From contig CAZMLE010000007.1 of the NCBI GenBank assembly GCA_964567045.1, forward strand, positions 39,013-103,012: 64,000 nt of DNA, given 5' to 3'. The DNA comes from JAFNGF01 sp964567045 (GTDB lineage: Bacteria; Planctomycetota; Phycisphaerae; Sedimentisphaerales; Anaerobacaceae). Made by a program: the position numbers and the translations under genes. The notes under the pieces were generated by a model that worked only from the letters and a program-made list of their open reading frames with translations, was not told where the DNA came from and did no database searches. Below are positions 53,173 to 62,109 of this stretch, piece by piece. Each line of letters opens with the position of its first letter. Position 1 is the first letter of the stretch.

Positions 53173-53200
53173 TTGCCTGTGGATAAGATTTGCCTATAAT
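53173..53200 (+). promoter_or_regulatory. Promoter of the TIR operon
   Basis: TTGCCT (53173-53178), a 16-base spacer and a perfect TATAAT (53195-53200), about 69 bases before the TIR start codon. Confidence 0.6.
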
Positions 53201-53268
53201 ATAGTGTAAATTGATTGTTTCGGGTTTTTGCGATACGCACAATATTGTTCTAAAAACTGGAGAGTCAA

Positions 53269-53745
53269 ATGGCATATAAAGTCTTCATAAGCCATAGCAC
53301 TCGAGACCAAGGTCTGGTCATATATCTGGCAAATTTGCTGCGAAGGTTTGGCGTAGACACATCTGTTGCAGAGTGGCACCTCTTGCCCGGCGAGCGCCTG
53401 GATAGAAAGGTGTTTGGCGAGATCCGGACGTCTGATTGTGTAGTTGCCCTTTTTACACGCAATGGGATGAGGTCAAATTGGGTACAACAAGAGATAGGAT
53501 ATTCGCTGCAGCAGGATAAGCTGGTCATTCCCATTGTGGAAAAGGGTGTTGACCCAAAAGAGTTGGCTGCGCTGCAGGGCAGAGAGTATATTGAGTACAA
53601 CCCGTATCAGTATGACCAAGCTCTGACCAGACTATCGACTTATCTTGAATCTCTCAAGGTGAAAAAACAGGAGAAGGAAAAAGCGTTACTGGTCTTGGGC
53701 GGACTTCTTGCCTTTCTGTTGCTGGTCTCGGGAGGACGCAAATGA
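53269..53745 (+). CDS. TIR-domain protein with C-terminal membrane helix
   Basis: The 158-residue product is a TIR domain (residues ~1-130; KVFISHSTRDQGLVIYLANLLRRFGVDTSVAEW) with the putative NADase Glu75 in SNWVQQEIGYSL, and a single C-terminal hydrophobic helix (ALLVLGGLLAFLLLVSGG). Bacterial TIR domains often cleave NAD+ or make signal nucleotides in anti-phage defence. Placement at the head of a three-gene operon (four-base overlap with the next) with a PIN-domain gene suggests a defence or toxin module; that is an inference. Good site CTGGAG. Confidence 0.85.
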   Translation: MAYKVFISHSTRDQGLVIYLANLLRRFGVDTSVAEWHLLPGERLDRKVFGEIRTSDCVVALFTRNGMRSNWVQQEIGYSLQQDKLVIPIVEKGVDPKELAALQGREYIEYNPYQYDQALTRLSTYLESLKVKKQEKEKALLVLGGLLAFLLLVSGGRK

Positions 53746-54032
53746 CCATTTCATATCTGGCGTCCAAAGACGAATTGGTATTGAAGCTTCGTCCCCTTAA
53801 GGCAAAGGCATCCAAGGAGTTCGGCAGGTTTAGGTTGTGGTGGGATAAGGAAGACAATATTTGCGCGATTGCTATACGGCCATTTACAGAGGAGTTGAAA
53901 GAATTCGAGCAAAGACATGGCTGGATACATTTGAGTGGTATTTGGAAAGGTGTAAATATCGAGGTGGAAGACATAAAAGAATCCCGGCAGGAATTGCTGA
54001 TGAAACTTGAGGAAAGAGGGGAGAAATACTGA
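53742..54032 (+). CDS. Small protein between TIR and PIN genes, likely antitoxin
   Basis: The 96-residue product (KLRPLKAKASKEFGRFRLWWDKEDNICAIAIRPFTEELKEFEQRHGWI...ESRQELLMKLEERG) has no domain I can name. It overlaps the TIR gene by four bases and the PIN gene by one base. In VapBC-type pairs the antitoxin precedes the PIN toxin, so this may be a non-canonical antitoxin; the C-terminal charged helix fits. Confidence 0.65.
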   Translation: MTISYLASKDELVLKLRPLKAKASKEFGRFRLWWDKEDNICAIAIRPFTEELKEFEQRHGWIHLSGIWKGVNIEVEDIKESRQELLMKLEERGEKY

Positions 54033-54409
54033 TGCCGTTTGTCACTGACACACACTCTTTACTCTGGCATATGACGGACGACCCACGGCTGTCTTCGAGA
54101 GCGAAAAAGATCTTCGATAAGGATTATATTGTTATCCCCTGTATCGTGTTTTTTGAGTTACTATATCTTGTTGAGAAGAAAAGAATTCTTTCTGATTTTG
54201 ATAGCTTTATTACATTGGTGTCTTCCTCAGAGAATTATAAAGTTGAGCCATTGTGCATACCGATAATTGAAAAGAGCAGAAGAATCCCCAGAGATACCGT
54301 CACGGATCCTTGGGACAGACTAATTGCCGCCACCTCAATGCACCTGCAATTGCCACTAATAACCCGAGATGTGAAACTGAAAAAGATAGGAGTAAACGTC
54401 GTATGGTGA
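54032..54409 (+). CDS. PIN-domain toxin, VapC type
   Basis: The 125-residue product has the PIN acidic residues Asp6 (TDTHSLLWH), Glu42 (FFELLYLVEKK), Asp92/Asp95 (VTDPWDRLIAATS) and Asp113 (LITRDVKLKK). It is a predicted Mg-dependent RNase of VapC type. It overlaps the upstream small gene (start in the stop region of its partner), so both are made together. Terminator follows at 54483. Confidence 0.88.
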   Translation: MPFVTDTHSLLWHMTDDPRLSSRAKKIFDKDYIVIPCIVFFELLYLVEKKRILSDFDSFITLVSSSENYKVEPLCIPIIEKSRRIPRDTVTDPWDRLIAATSMHLQLPLITRDVKLKKIGVNVVW

Positions 54410-54482
54410 TGGTACAGGACCACCTCCAAGATATCGTAGAACCCGTTGTCGATTGACGTAGGCTGAGCCAGATTTGCATTTC

Positions 54483-54512
54483 GTGCCCGTTGATGCTGAC
54501 GGGCGTTTTTGT
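54483..54512 (+). terminator. Rho-independent terminator after the TIR-PIN operon
   Basis: GCCCGT (54485-54490), an 8-base loop and ACGGGC (54499-54504) then GTTTTT. It closes the three-gene operon. Confidence 0.8.
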
Positions 54513-54575
54513 TATTATACGCTGGTTTTCTGACGTGTAGACTAACGACTAAATATCCGTTGAAAGGATTGCAAA

Positions 54576-55862
54576 ATGGCTATCAGCGCAAAAAAAGTCT
54601 CTGCGTGTTTGGAAGAATGTAAGAAGCACTTGACCACGGAACTACTGCCATTCTGGCTGAACCGCTGCAAGGACGACCAATACGGCGGATTTATTACGCA
54701 CTTCGACAAAGACGGCAGAGACAGCGGCACAGACGAAAAGTCGCTTATCTCTCAGACGCGTACTGTTTATACAATGTCAGCGGCCCATCGAGCAGGCTAT
54801 GGCGGCGGAAAATGCGCAGAATACGCCAAACATGGCGTCGATTTTCTCATCAATAAAATGTGGGACAACGACTCCGGCGGATTCTACTGGATGCTGAACC
54901 GCAAAGGCGACGTCACCATCGACAAAAAAATCCTCTACGGCCTGAGCTTTGCGGTATATTCGCTAAGCGAATATACCATGGCTACCGGCGACCCGCGAGG
55001 ACAGGAATATGCTGAGAAAGTCTTTGACCTTGTCAAAAAACACGCTGCCGACACGATGTACGGCGGCTATTTTGAGATGTTCGAGCGGAACTGGGACCTG
55101 TGCGGCCCCGGCAGCCAGGGCGGCGACAGAAAAACCCTCGATGTCCACATGCACCTGGTGGAGGCCTTTACGAATCTCTATGAATGTACGCGAAAAAGCG
55201 TCCACCGCCGAACGCTGCTGGAGGATATCGACATCCTGATAAAGAGAATCCTGCACCGAAAATATGGAACCGGCATACCGCAGTTTACGCCCGACTGGAA
55301 AGTCGCCCCGCAGATAAAGTTCGACATCGTCTGGGGCTGGGACCGCTTCGCTGAGGGCGGCAAGAAAGCCCACGCTGAGGATAATACTTCCGCTGGGCAT
55401 AATGTTGAGTTCGCCTGGCTGCTTACCCACGGTACTGATATTCTGGGCGACGGGTTCTTCGAGCAATACAAGACCGTCATAAAAAAGTCGTTCGACCACG
55501 GGCTCAAAAACGGCATCGATTGGGAATTCGGCGGCGTCTATGTCGAAGGCCCGCACGGCGGCGGCGTCTACGATACGGAAAAAGAATTCTGGCAGCAGGC
55601 AGAGGTTATGATTGGTATGTTAGAGGCGTGCCTTCGCTTTGGCTCGGAGAAATACTGGCGGGCGTACGAAAATGTGCACCGTTTCGTCTTCGACAAGATG
55701 ATAAATCATCCGGTAGGGGAGTGGTGGCCGCTGCTTACAAGAGAAGGCAAGCCCATCTGGACGCACATGAGCCATTCCTGGAAGGTCAATTATCACACCG
55801 TTCGCTGCATGGTGCAGTGCATCAAGCGGCTGGAGAAGTTGCTTACGAAGATTCAAAAGTAG
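54576..55862 (+). CDS. AGE-family epimerase/isomerase
   Basis: The 428-residue (alpha/alpha)6-barrel protein shows the N-acylglucosamine 2-epimerase family features: FWLNRCKDDQYGGFITHFDKDG, SQTRTVYTMSAAHRAGYGGG, HMHLVEAFTNLYECT, AGHNVEFAWLLTHG (His), and WWPLLTREGKPIWTHMSHSWKVNYHTVRCMVQC (catalytic His near the C-terminus). Substrate could be glucose/mannose, cellobiose or N-acetyl sugars. AAAGGA site. First gene of a four-gene operon with 55872, 56966 and 58054. Confidence 0.9.
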   Translation: MAISAKKVSACLEECKKHLTTELLPFWLNRCKDDQYGGFITHFDKDGRDSGTDEKSLISQTRTVYTMSAAHRAGYGGGKCAEYAKHGVDFLINKMWDNDSGGFYWMLNRKGDVTIDKKILYGLSFAVYSLSEYTMATGDPRGQEYAEKVFDLVKKHAADTMYGGYFEMFERNWDLCGPGSQGGDRKTLDVHMHLVEAFTNLYECTRKSVHRRTLLEDIDILIKRILHRKYGTGIPQFTPDWKVAPQIKFDIVWGWDRFAEGGKKAHAEDNTSAGHNVEFAWLLTHGTDILGDGFFEQYKTVIKKSFDHGLKNGIDWEFGGVYVEGPHGGGVYDTEKEFWQQAEVMIGMLEACLRFGSEKYWRAYENVHRFVFDKMINHPVGEWWPLLTREGKPIWTHMSHSWKVNYHTVRCMVQCIKRLEKLLTKIQK

Positions 55863-55871
55863 TACTGGTTT

Positions 55872-56903
55872 ATGGACTACCGCGGCAAGTACAAGGTGTT
55901 TGACCTGAGCAAAATCCGTACGTATCCTTTGAGTACGCGCATAAATAAGGTGACATTGAAAGACATCATATTGCCTGCTGATGTTGATAATCTTGCAATT
56001 GAGGTCTCTGGCGAAACGCGAAGTGACATCGAAGCCGTTTCTCAGGCCATAGTTTCATCGCGAAAGGCGGGCTCGCCGGTTATTCTTTTTACCGGCGCAC
56101 ATCTAATAAAAAATGGCCTCGGCCCTTTGCTTATCGATCTTGTCAGCCGCCGCGCAGTTACTCTTGTGGCCGGAAATGCTGCCACCGCGATCCATGATTT
56201 TGAGCTTGCGCTGATAGGCCAGACAAGCGAAAATGTCCCTGATGCTCTGGGTAAGGGCCAATTTGGAATGGCCCACGAATTCGCCTACATCAATGCCGCC
56301 ATATCTTTGGGCAATAAGCAAAAGCTCGGTTTCGGCGAAGCCCTGGGTAAAATGATTTGCGATGAAGATTTTCGGCGACAGGTACTGTCTCGCCTGGCCG
56401 GCGAAAATTCGTCTATCAATTTTCTCGATCCCGAAGTAAGTGTTCTGGCCGCATGTTACAGGAGTGATGTCCCCTTTACCGTCCACGCCGGTATAGGCAC
56501 AGATGTAACCGACCAGCACTTGTCTTTTGACGGCGAGGCGAAAGGCGGCTGCTCTGGCAGAGATTTCCTTATTTTTGCAGATGAAGTAGCCAAATTTACG
56601 GACGGCGGAGTGTTCTTGAACATCGCAAGTGCTGTCACTGGGCCAGAAGTCTTCCTAAAAGCTGTCTCGCTGGCCGCCAACATAGGCAATGTCCCCAGAA
56701 ACATTATGACCGCCGACTTTGACCTGCGCGACTACAGGCCTGACCAGATGACCGATGAATCTTCCCAGGGCTACTATTTCCGCGACCAAAAGAGCATCGT
56801 AACACGAATTCCTCGGGCCTTTGCTGGTAGGGGTCTCTACATACAAGGCGACCAAAAGCAGACCATACCTCTGCTTTACAAAAGAATTCTTGAGCACCTG
56901 TAG
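55872..56903 (+). CDS. Deoxyhypusine-synthase-like Rossmann protein
   Basis: The 343-residue product contains GAHLIKNGLGPLLIDLVSRRAVTLVAGNAATAIHDFELALIGQTSENVPDALGKGQFGMAHE, whose order of motifs (nucleotide-binding glycine/asparagine region, IHDxE, TSE.V, GxFGM) recalls deoxyhypusine synthase and related NAD-binding enzymes. Classical hypusine is not made by most bacteria, and the rest of the protein (FTVHAGIGTDVTDQH) differs. It starts 9 bases after the epimerase gene. An unassigned catalytic role is all I can claim. Confidence 0.6.
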   Translation: MDYRGKYKVFDLSKIRTYPLSTRINKVTLKDIILPADVDNLAIEVSGETRSDIEAVSQAIVSSRKAGSPVILFTGAHLIKNGLGPLLIDLVSRRAVTLVAGNAATAIHDFELALIGQTSENVPDALGKGQFGMAHEFAYINAAISLGNKQKLGFGEALGKMICDEDFRRQVLSRLAGENSSINFLDPEVSVLAACYRSDVPFTVHAGIGTDVTDQHLSFDGEAKGGCSGRDFLIFADEVAKFTDGGVFLNIASAVTGPEVFLKAVSLAANIGNVPRNIMTADFDLRDYRPDQMTDESSQGYYFRDQKSIVTRIPRAFAGRGLYIQGDQKQTIPLLYKRILEHL

Positions 56904-56965
56904 CGCCGGTAATAGAATACCTGTCATGCTGTTTGAACTTATTGCGTTTTTGTAAGAAACTGTTG

Positions 56966-58057
56966 ATGACCTCAAAAGGGCGTGTACATTTCGCGCTGCA
57001 ACGAAAACCCACGGACCGTGTTCCGATTTTTATGTGGTACCACCCCCAAACCGCTAAAAGGCTGGGAAAACTACTGGAAATTCCCGCGAAATATGTGCCT
57101 CTGGCTATGGGGGACGATATCCGCCAGGCGTGGGTGAGTAATAATTACGCAATGGAGGGGATTGTGCACGAGCACGATGGGCAGTCGCACGTGGATGACT
57201 GGGCAATAGAATGGACTCGCACCGGCGGCTTTAACCAAATCTCCAAGTACCCTCTGGCGGATGCCAGCGAAAAGCAGGTTTTACAATACAAGTTTCCATT
57301 CGCCCGCATCGATCCGCTCGTGGACCTGATGAAGCCGGTCATGGAATCTGAAAGCGAGTACTTCGTGGGCTGTGACGTGTCGCCCTGCGTTTTCGAGATG
57401 TACTGGCGTTTGCGCGGCATGGAAAACACCTTGATGGAAATCGCTCTCAAGCCCGATCTGACGGGAAAAATGCTGAGGCGATGCGCAGAATTTTCTATAG
57501 AACTATCGGAAGCAGCCTGTCAGCGATTTGACCTGGATTGGCTTTGGCTGGGTGACGATGCCGCCGGCCAGAAGTCTATGCTGATGAGCCCGGATACGTG
57601 GCGGCAAATGGTAAAGCCTCTCTTAAAGCAGAACGCTGAGGTGGGCAAGAGACACGGTGTTTACGTGGCGTTCCATTCCTGCGGCGCTATCCGGCCCATC
57701 ATTCCGGACTTAATCGAAATTGGTGTAGACGTGCTGAATCCCATCCAGTGCAACTGTCCCGGCATGAATCCTCTGGAACTGAAAAAGGAATTCGGCAAAG
57801 ACCTTGCCTTCATGGGCGGAGTCGACACGCAGGGCGTTTTACCTAATGGCACAGCCGATCAGGTGCGCAAGGCGACAGCCGAATTGCTCGAAGGAATGAC
57901 CGCCGATGGCGGCTACATCTTTGCCGCTTCACACACCGTGCCTCCGGAGACCCCGGATGACAATATCTTTGCGATGTACGATGAAGCCGGCATTACCAAA
58001 GAAGAGATTCTCGACAAGGCCGCCCATATCCGCAAATCTCTGGGCACAAGGGCATGA
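56966..58057 (+). CDS. Uroporphyrinogen decarboxylase-like protein
   Basis: The 363-residue product has the UroD-fold features of the methyltransferase subgroup: GRVHFALQRKPTDRVPIFMWYHP, SECYFVGCDVSPCVFEMYWRLRG-type region, LDWLWLGDDAAGQKSMLMSPDTWRQMVKPLLKQNAEVGKRHGVYVAFHSCGAI, and FMGGVDTQGVLPNG. The HxxCGxI segment can supply a zinc-thiol site as in corrinoid:CoM-type methyltransferases. True heme UroD lacks this part. ATG 56966 is chosen over the TTG at 56933. Its end overlaps the start of the next gene by four bases. Confidence 0.8.
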   Translation: MTSKGRVHFALQRKPTDRVPIFMWYHPQTAKRLGKLLEIPAKYVPLAMGDDIRQAWVSNNYAMEGIVHEHDGQSHVDDWAIEWTRTGGFNQISKYPLADASEKQVLQYKFPFARIDPLVDLMKPVMESESEYFVGCDVSPCVFEMYWRLRGMENTLMEIALKPDLTGKMLRRCAEFSIELSEAACQRFDLDWLWLGDDAAGQKSMLMSPDTWRQMVKPLLKQNAEVGKRHGVYVAFHSCGAIRPIIPDLIEIGVDVLNPIQCNCPGMNPLELKKEFGKDLAFMGGVDTQGVLPNGTADQVRKATAELLEGMTADGGYIFAASHTVPPETPDDNIFAMYDEAGITKEEILDKAAHIRKSLGTRA

Positions 58058-59973
58058 AACAACAACGCATTAAACAAATCCTTGATCAGATTAAAAAGGT
58101 AAACATAGCAGTCTATGGCGACTTTTGTCTTGACGCCTATTGGATACTCGACCCTGCTGGTTCTGAGCGCTCTGTTGAGACCGGCCAGCAGGGTCGGGCG
58201 ATCAGCAAGCACTACTACTCGCTCGGCGGGGCTTCCAATGTCGTTGCGAATCTATCGGCCCTTGAGCCGAAATCCATACAGGTTATAGGCGTCATCGGCG
58301 ACGATATTTTCGGCAGAGAGCTGACACGCCAGCTCCACCAGTTGAATGTGGATACGACCTATCTGGTAGTGCAGAAGGAAAACTTCGACACCGTGACATT
58401 CGGTAAGCCCTACCTCGAGAGCAACGAGCAGCCGCGAATTGATTTCGGCTTTTTCAACAGGCGAACCGAAACAACCGATAAGGCGCTGCTCGATGGCATC
58501 CGACACGCCCTGGAAGCCGCGGACGCCTTGATTGTTAATCAGCAGGTGCCCGGCAGCATCACCAACGAATCTTTTATAGAGCAGGCAAATAGCCTTTTCG
58601 AGAAGTTCTCTGACAGGATAGTTCTGCTCGATACCAGGCACTACGGCCAGAAATTCAGGTTCACCTACCGCAAAACAAATGATTTGGAGGCGGCCAGACT
58701 TAACAGCGTCTCTGTCAATTTGGATGACGTTATAGACCTGCCGGACTTGATAAAGTATGGGCAGAATCTTTATCGCCGATTCAATAAGCCCGTGTTTTTG
58801 ACCCGTGGGCCACGCGGTATCTTGACTGTCGATTCTGCGGGGGTACACCAGGCCTCTGGCATTCAACTTCTAAAGAAACTTGATCCGGTAGGCGCCGGCG
58901 ACACCGTGACAAGTGCGCTGGCGTTGTGTCTGGGTGCCGGCATTCCACCCGCTGAGGCAGCGGAATTTGCCAATTTTGCCGCCGCAGTAACCGTTCAAAA
59001 ATTGTTCCAGACCGGCACCGCATCGGGCGATGACATCCTCGAAGTTGCCCGCGACCCCGATTACATCTATCAGCCTGAGCTTGCTTGCGACCGGCGTAAG
59101 GCCCGCTATCTTGAGGACACCGAGATAGAACTGTGCTATGGGTTCCCGCCTTTGGCGGGGGCCCAGTCGATTCCGCTTGGCCAAATAAAACACGCGGTCT
59201 TCGACAATGACGGCACCATAAGCACCTTGCGACAGGGCTGGGAGCAGATTATGGCCCCCGTCATGATAAAGGCAATACTGGGCGATAAGTATCAGACCGT
59301 CAGCGAGACCCTTTATAACAGGGTCAAAAACCACGTTCTGGAGTACATCGACAAATCCACCGGGATTCAAACCATCTTGCAGATGGATGCCCTTGCAGAA
59401 ATGGTCAAAGAATTCGGCGTTGTGCCGGCTGATAAGGTTCTTGATAAATTTGGCTACAAAGAAATCTACAACGAAGCTTTAATGCAACTTGTCAACCAGC
59501 GAATCGAGAAACTCAGACGCGGTGAACTGGACGTGAGTGACTACACAATCAAAGGGGCGCTGGCATTTCTAAAAGCGCTGCGAAATCGCGGCGTAAAACT
59601 CTATCTGGCAAGTGGAACAGATCATCAGGACGTCGTGGCAGAATCCAGGGTGCTTGGGTACGCTGAGCTTTTCGATGGCCGAATTTACGGCGCAATTGGC
59701 GATGTCACCAAGTGTTCCAAGAAGATGGTTATTGAAAGGATAATGACAGAGAATCACCTGGAAGGCCCGGAGCTGGCGGTGTTCGGCGATGGCCCGGTGG
59801 AGCTGCGCGAATGTCGAAAACGCGAGGGTATCGCTGTCGGCGTGGCCAGCGATGAAATTCGCCGGCACGGCTTAAACATCGAAAAACGTACCCGCCTGGT
59901 CAAAGCCGGCGCACATATTATCGTCCCCGATTTCTCCCAACACAAAGAGCTCATTCAGCTCATTTTCAATTGA
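58054..59973 (+). CDS. Bifunctional PfkB sugar kinase / HAD phosphatase
   Basis: The 639-residue product joins an HldE/RfaE1-like PfkB kinase (residues ~1-330; YGDFCLDAYW, GGASNVVANLSALEP, DPVGAGDTVTSALALCLG with catalytic Asp) and a HAD hydrolase (~residues 385-639; VFDNDGTISTLRQGW with Asp nucleophile/acid pair, YLASGTDHQDV, VFGDGPVELRE). Kinase and phosphatase in one chain, with an epimerase gene in the same operon, recall steps of sugar/heptose activation (kinase and phosphatase but no nucleotidyltransferase), inferred. Confidence 0.9.
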   Translation: MKQQRIKQILDQIKKVNIAVYGDFCLDAYWILDPAGSERSVETGQQGRAISKHYYSLGGASNVVANLSALEPKSIQVIGVIGDDIFGRELTRQLHQLNVDTTYLVVQKENFDTVTFGKPYLESNEQPRIDFGFFNRRTETTDKALLDGIRHALEAADALIVNQQVPGSITNESFIEQANSLFEKFSDRIVLLDTRHYGQKFRFTYRKTNDLEAARLNSVSVNLDDVIDLPDLIKYGQNLYRRFNKPVFLTRGPRGILTVDSAGVHQASGIQLLKKLDPVGAGDTVTSALALCLGAGIPPAEAAEFANFAAAVTVQKLFQTGTASGDDILEVARDPDYIYQPELACDRRKARYLEDTEIELCYGFPPLAGAQSIPLGQIKHAVFDNDGTISTLRQGWEQIMAPVMIKAILGDKYQTVSETLYNRVKNHVLEYIDKSTGIQTILQMDALAEMVKEFGVVPADKVLDKFGYKEIYNEALMQLVNQRIEKLRRGELDVSDYTIKGALAFLKALRNRGVKLYLASGTDHQDVVAESRVLGYAELFDGRIYGAIGDVTKCSKKMVIERIMTENHLEGPELAVFGDGPVELRECRKREGIAVGVASDEIRRHGLNIEKRTRLVKAGAHIIVPDFSQHKELIQLIFN

Positions 59974-60022
59974 CAATTGACAGGTGAAGGTCGATTAGAT
60001 TTGGGTGATTAATTAGCTTTTT

Positions 60023-60050
60023 GACGCGGATTTACACGGATTTACACTGT
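60023..60050 (+). repeat. CGGATTTACACGGATTTACAC-type repeat, copy 1
   Basis: GACGCGGATTTACACG then GATTTACACTGT. Related sequences flank the other side of the GLUG gene at 61962-61990 and, inverted, at 62011-62037. Confidence 0.65.
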
Positions 60051-60080
60051 TTAATAACTGTCAATCTGTCCAAAAAAACC

Positions 60081-60108
60081 TTGCTTAGTTTCTACAAATC
60101 GCTATAAT
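60081..60108 (+). promoter_or_regulatory. Promoter of the GLUG/dockerin gene
   Basis: TTGCTT (60081-60086), a 16-base spacer and TATAAT (60103-60108), followed by a GCATTATAGCG-like palindromic region; the start codon is 54 bases downstream. Confidence 0.6.
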
Positions 60109-60161
60109 GCGCTTTATAGGACTATAAAGCATTCAACCCATCTATCTGAAGGAGGCAAAAT

Positions 60162-61934
60162 ATGTGTACTTTAAGCAAGCCTATTGGCACGATACTCGTC
60201 CTGCTTTCCATCTTCTTATTCAGCCGCCTGGCTGAGGCCAAATACGGCGGGGGCAGTGGGACGGCGGAAGACCCGTACCAAATCGCTACGGCAGAGGATC
60301 TCATCGCCCTCGGCGAGACTCCCGAAGATTACGACAAGCACTTCGTCCTGACAGACGACATCGACCTTGCAGGGTATGTCTTCGACAAGGCCGTCATCGC
60401 GGGACTTACTTTTGTGGTCGGCGTTGGCCGGGTGGGAACTCCTTTCACCGGCATCTTTGACGGCAATGGTCACACGATCTCGCATCTTATGATCACAGGT
60501 GGGAGATATCTGGGGCTGTTTGGCCGACTGGGTTCGGGGGATGTCTATGGCTGCGCCGTCAAAGACCTGGGCATCCTCGATGTCAACATAATGGGAAGTG
60601 AATACGTCGGCGGGCTCGTGGGGAGGAACTTCGGCACTGTGACCCAGTGCTACAGCAGCGGTGCGGTGAGGGGGACCGTTCAGTCTGTTGGCGGGCTGGT
60701 CGGACAGAACGAGTTGCAGGGGCTTGTGACCGAGTGCTACAGCACGGGTGTAGTCGAAGGAAGTTCGGAAGTCGGCGGACTGGTGGGGACGAACTGGGGG
60801 GGTTATGTGAGCCAGTGTTACAGCATGTGTGCGGTCAGTAAGGGTTTTGGTATCGGCGGCCTCGTAGGCTGCAACTTCGGAACTGTGAACGATTGCTACA
60901 GTACCGGTGCCGTCAACGGAAGTTCAAATGCCGGCGGGTTGGTAGGAGGTGGCTCAGGCACTGTGACTGACTGCTACAGTACCGGTGCTGTCAGCGGTAC
61001 TGAGAGTGTCGGCGGGCTCGCAGGAAGTAACAGCGCCAGCGTATCCAATTGCTACAGCGCCGGTGCGGTCAGTGGTTACGAATATGTCGGCGGGCTGGTG
61101 GGGGCCAACAGCGGTTTTGTGAGCGAGTCCTACAGCACTGGTCCCGTGAATGGAAGTGACGTCAGTGGAAGTTGGAATATCGGCGGACTGGTGGGACGCA
61201 ACTACGGTGATGTGAGCCGCTGCTCCAGCTTCGGTGCGGTCTGGGGAAAAGACTGCGTTGGCGGATTGGTCGGGCTCAACAAGTTGGAGGGGACTGTGAC
61301 CCAGTGCTACAGCATGGGTGCGGTGAGGGGCGATGACCATGTTGGCGGCCTGGCGGGGGCCAACGGGGGTTGTATAAACCAGTGCTACAGCACGGGGATG
61401 TCCACTGGCAGTGGGCAGTACATCGGTGGGCTCGTGGGTGAAAATTGGGAGGGTTCTTTGACCTACTGCTACAGCACCGGTGCGGTCAACGGCACAGAGT
61501 ATGTGGGTGGATTGGTGGGGTGGTCCACTTCTATGGAAGGAGGGCGAAAATGCTTCTGGGACATACTGACCTCAGGCCGGGCCACGAGCGATGGTGGTAC
61601 AGGCAAGACCACGGCCGGGATGCAGACGGCCAGCACATTCTTAGCTGCCGGGTGGGACTTCGTGGGCGAAACCGCCAACGGCTCCGCGGACATCTGGACC
61701 ATCTGTGAAGGTAAGGATTACCCAAAGTTGACGTGGCAATTCGTTCCTGGTGAATTCAACGACGACTACAAGATTGATTTCAACGATGTTGCCATTTTGT
61801 CTATCCACTGGAGAAAGGCCGCGAGTAACTTCCTCTGGTGTCGCGGCCCAGACCTTACAAACGATGGGTTTGTTGATTTTGAAGACCTGATGGTGTTGGC
61901 CGAGAATTGGCTGATGGATATTTCTGACCGCTGA
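60162..61934 (+). CDS. Secreted GLUG-repeat protein with dockerin C-terminus
   Basis: The 590-residue product has a signal peptide (TILVLLSIFLFSRLAEA), an N-terminal GGGSGTAEDPYQIATAEDLIALG unit, about a dozen GLUG repeats (VGGLVGxNxGxVxxCYSTGxVxG) and a full two-part dockerin (GEFNDDYKIDFNDVAILSIHWRKAAS; GPDLTNDGFVDFEDLMVLAENWLM). GLUG motifs occur in adhesin-like beta-solenoids; the dockerin would tether it to cohesin-type partners. Strong site GGAGG. It is flanked by the GGATTTACAC repeats. Confidence 0.9.
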   Translation: MCTLSKPIGTILVLLSIFLFSRLAEAKYGGGSGTAEDPYQIATAEDLIALGETPEDYDKHFVLTDDIDLAGYVFDKAVIAGLTFVVGVGRVGTPFTGIFDGNGHTISHLMITGGRYLGLFGRLGSGDVYGCAVKDLGILDVNIMGSEYVGGLVGRNFGTVTQCYSSGAVRGTVQSVGGLVGQNELQGLVTECYSTGVVEGSSEVGGLVGTNWGGYVSQCYSMCAVSKGFGIGGLVGCNFGTVNDCYSTGAVNGSSNAGGLVGGGSGTVTDCYSTGAVSGTESVGGLAGSNSASVSNCYSAGAVSGYEYVGGLVGANSGFVSESYSTGPVNGSDVSGSWNIGGLVGRNYGDVSRCSSFGAVWGKDCVGGLVGLNKLEGTVTQCYSMGAVRGDDHVGGLAGANGGCINQCYSTGMSTGSGQYIGGLVGENWEGSLTYCYSTGAVNGTEYVGGLVGWSTSMEGGRKCFWDILTSGRATSDGGTGKTTAGMQTASTFLAAGWDFVGETANGSADIWTICEGKDYPKLTWQFVPGEFNDDYKIDFNDVAILSIHWRKAASNFLWCRGPDLTNDGFVDFEDLMVLAENWLMDISDR

Positions 61935-61961
61935 GGTCGCAGAAGGTAGAGAAATTATTTG

Positions 61962-61990
61962 GACACGGATTTACACAGATTCACACTGTT
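61962..61990 (+). repeat. GGATTTACAC-type repeat, copy 2
   Basis: GACACGGATTTACACAGA then TTCACACTGTT, in the same orientation as copy 1, 28 bases after the GLUG gene. Confidence 0.65.
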
Positions 61991-62010
61991 TTTTGCCCTC
62001 AATTTCCTTA

Positions 62011-62037
62011 CCGTGTTAATCAGTGTTAATCTGTGTC
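62011..62037 (-). repeat. GGATTTACAC-type repeat, copy 3 (inverted)
   Basis: On the plus strand CCGTGTTAATCAGTGTTAATC then TGTGTC; read on the minus strand it is GACACAGATTAACACTGA-like, so it is inverted relative to copies 1 and 2. Confidence 0.55.
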
Positions 62038-62109
62038 TAACTTCTATTCGACCCCTGAGTTCGCTGCGCTCTCCTTCGACCACGCGCGGGACGGCATAGC
62101 TTGCTGCCT

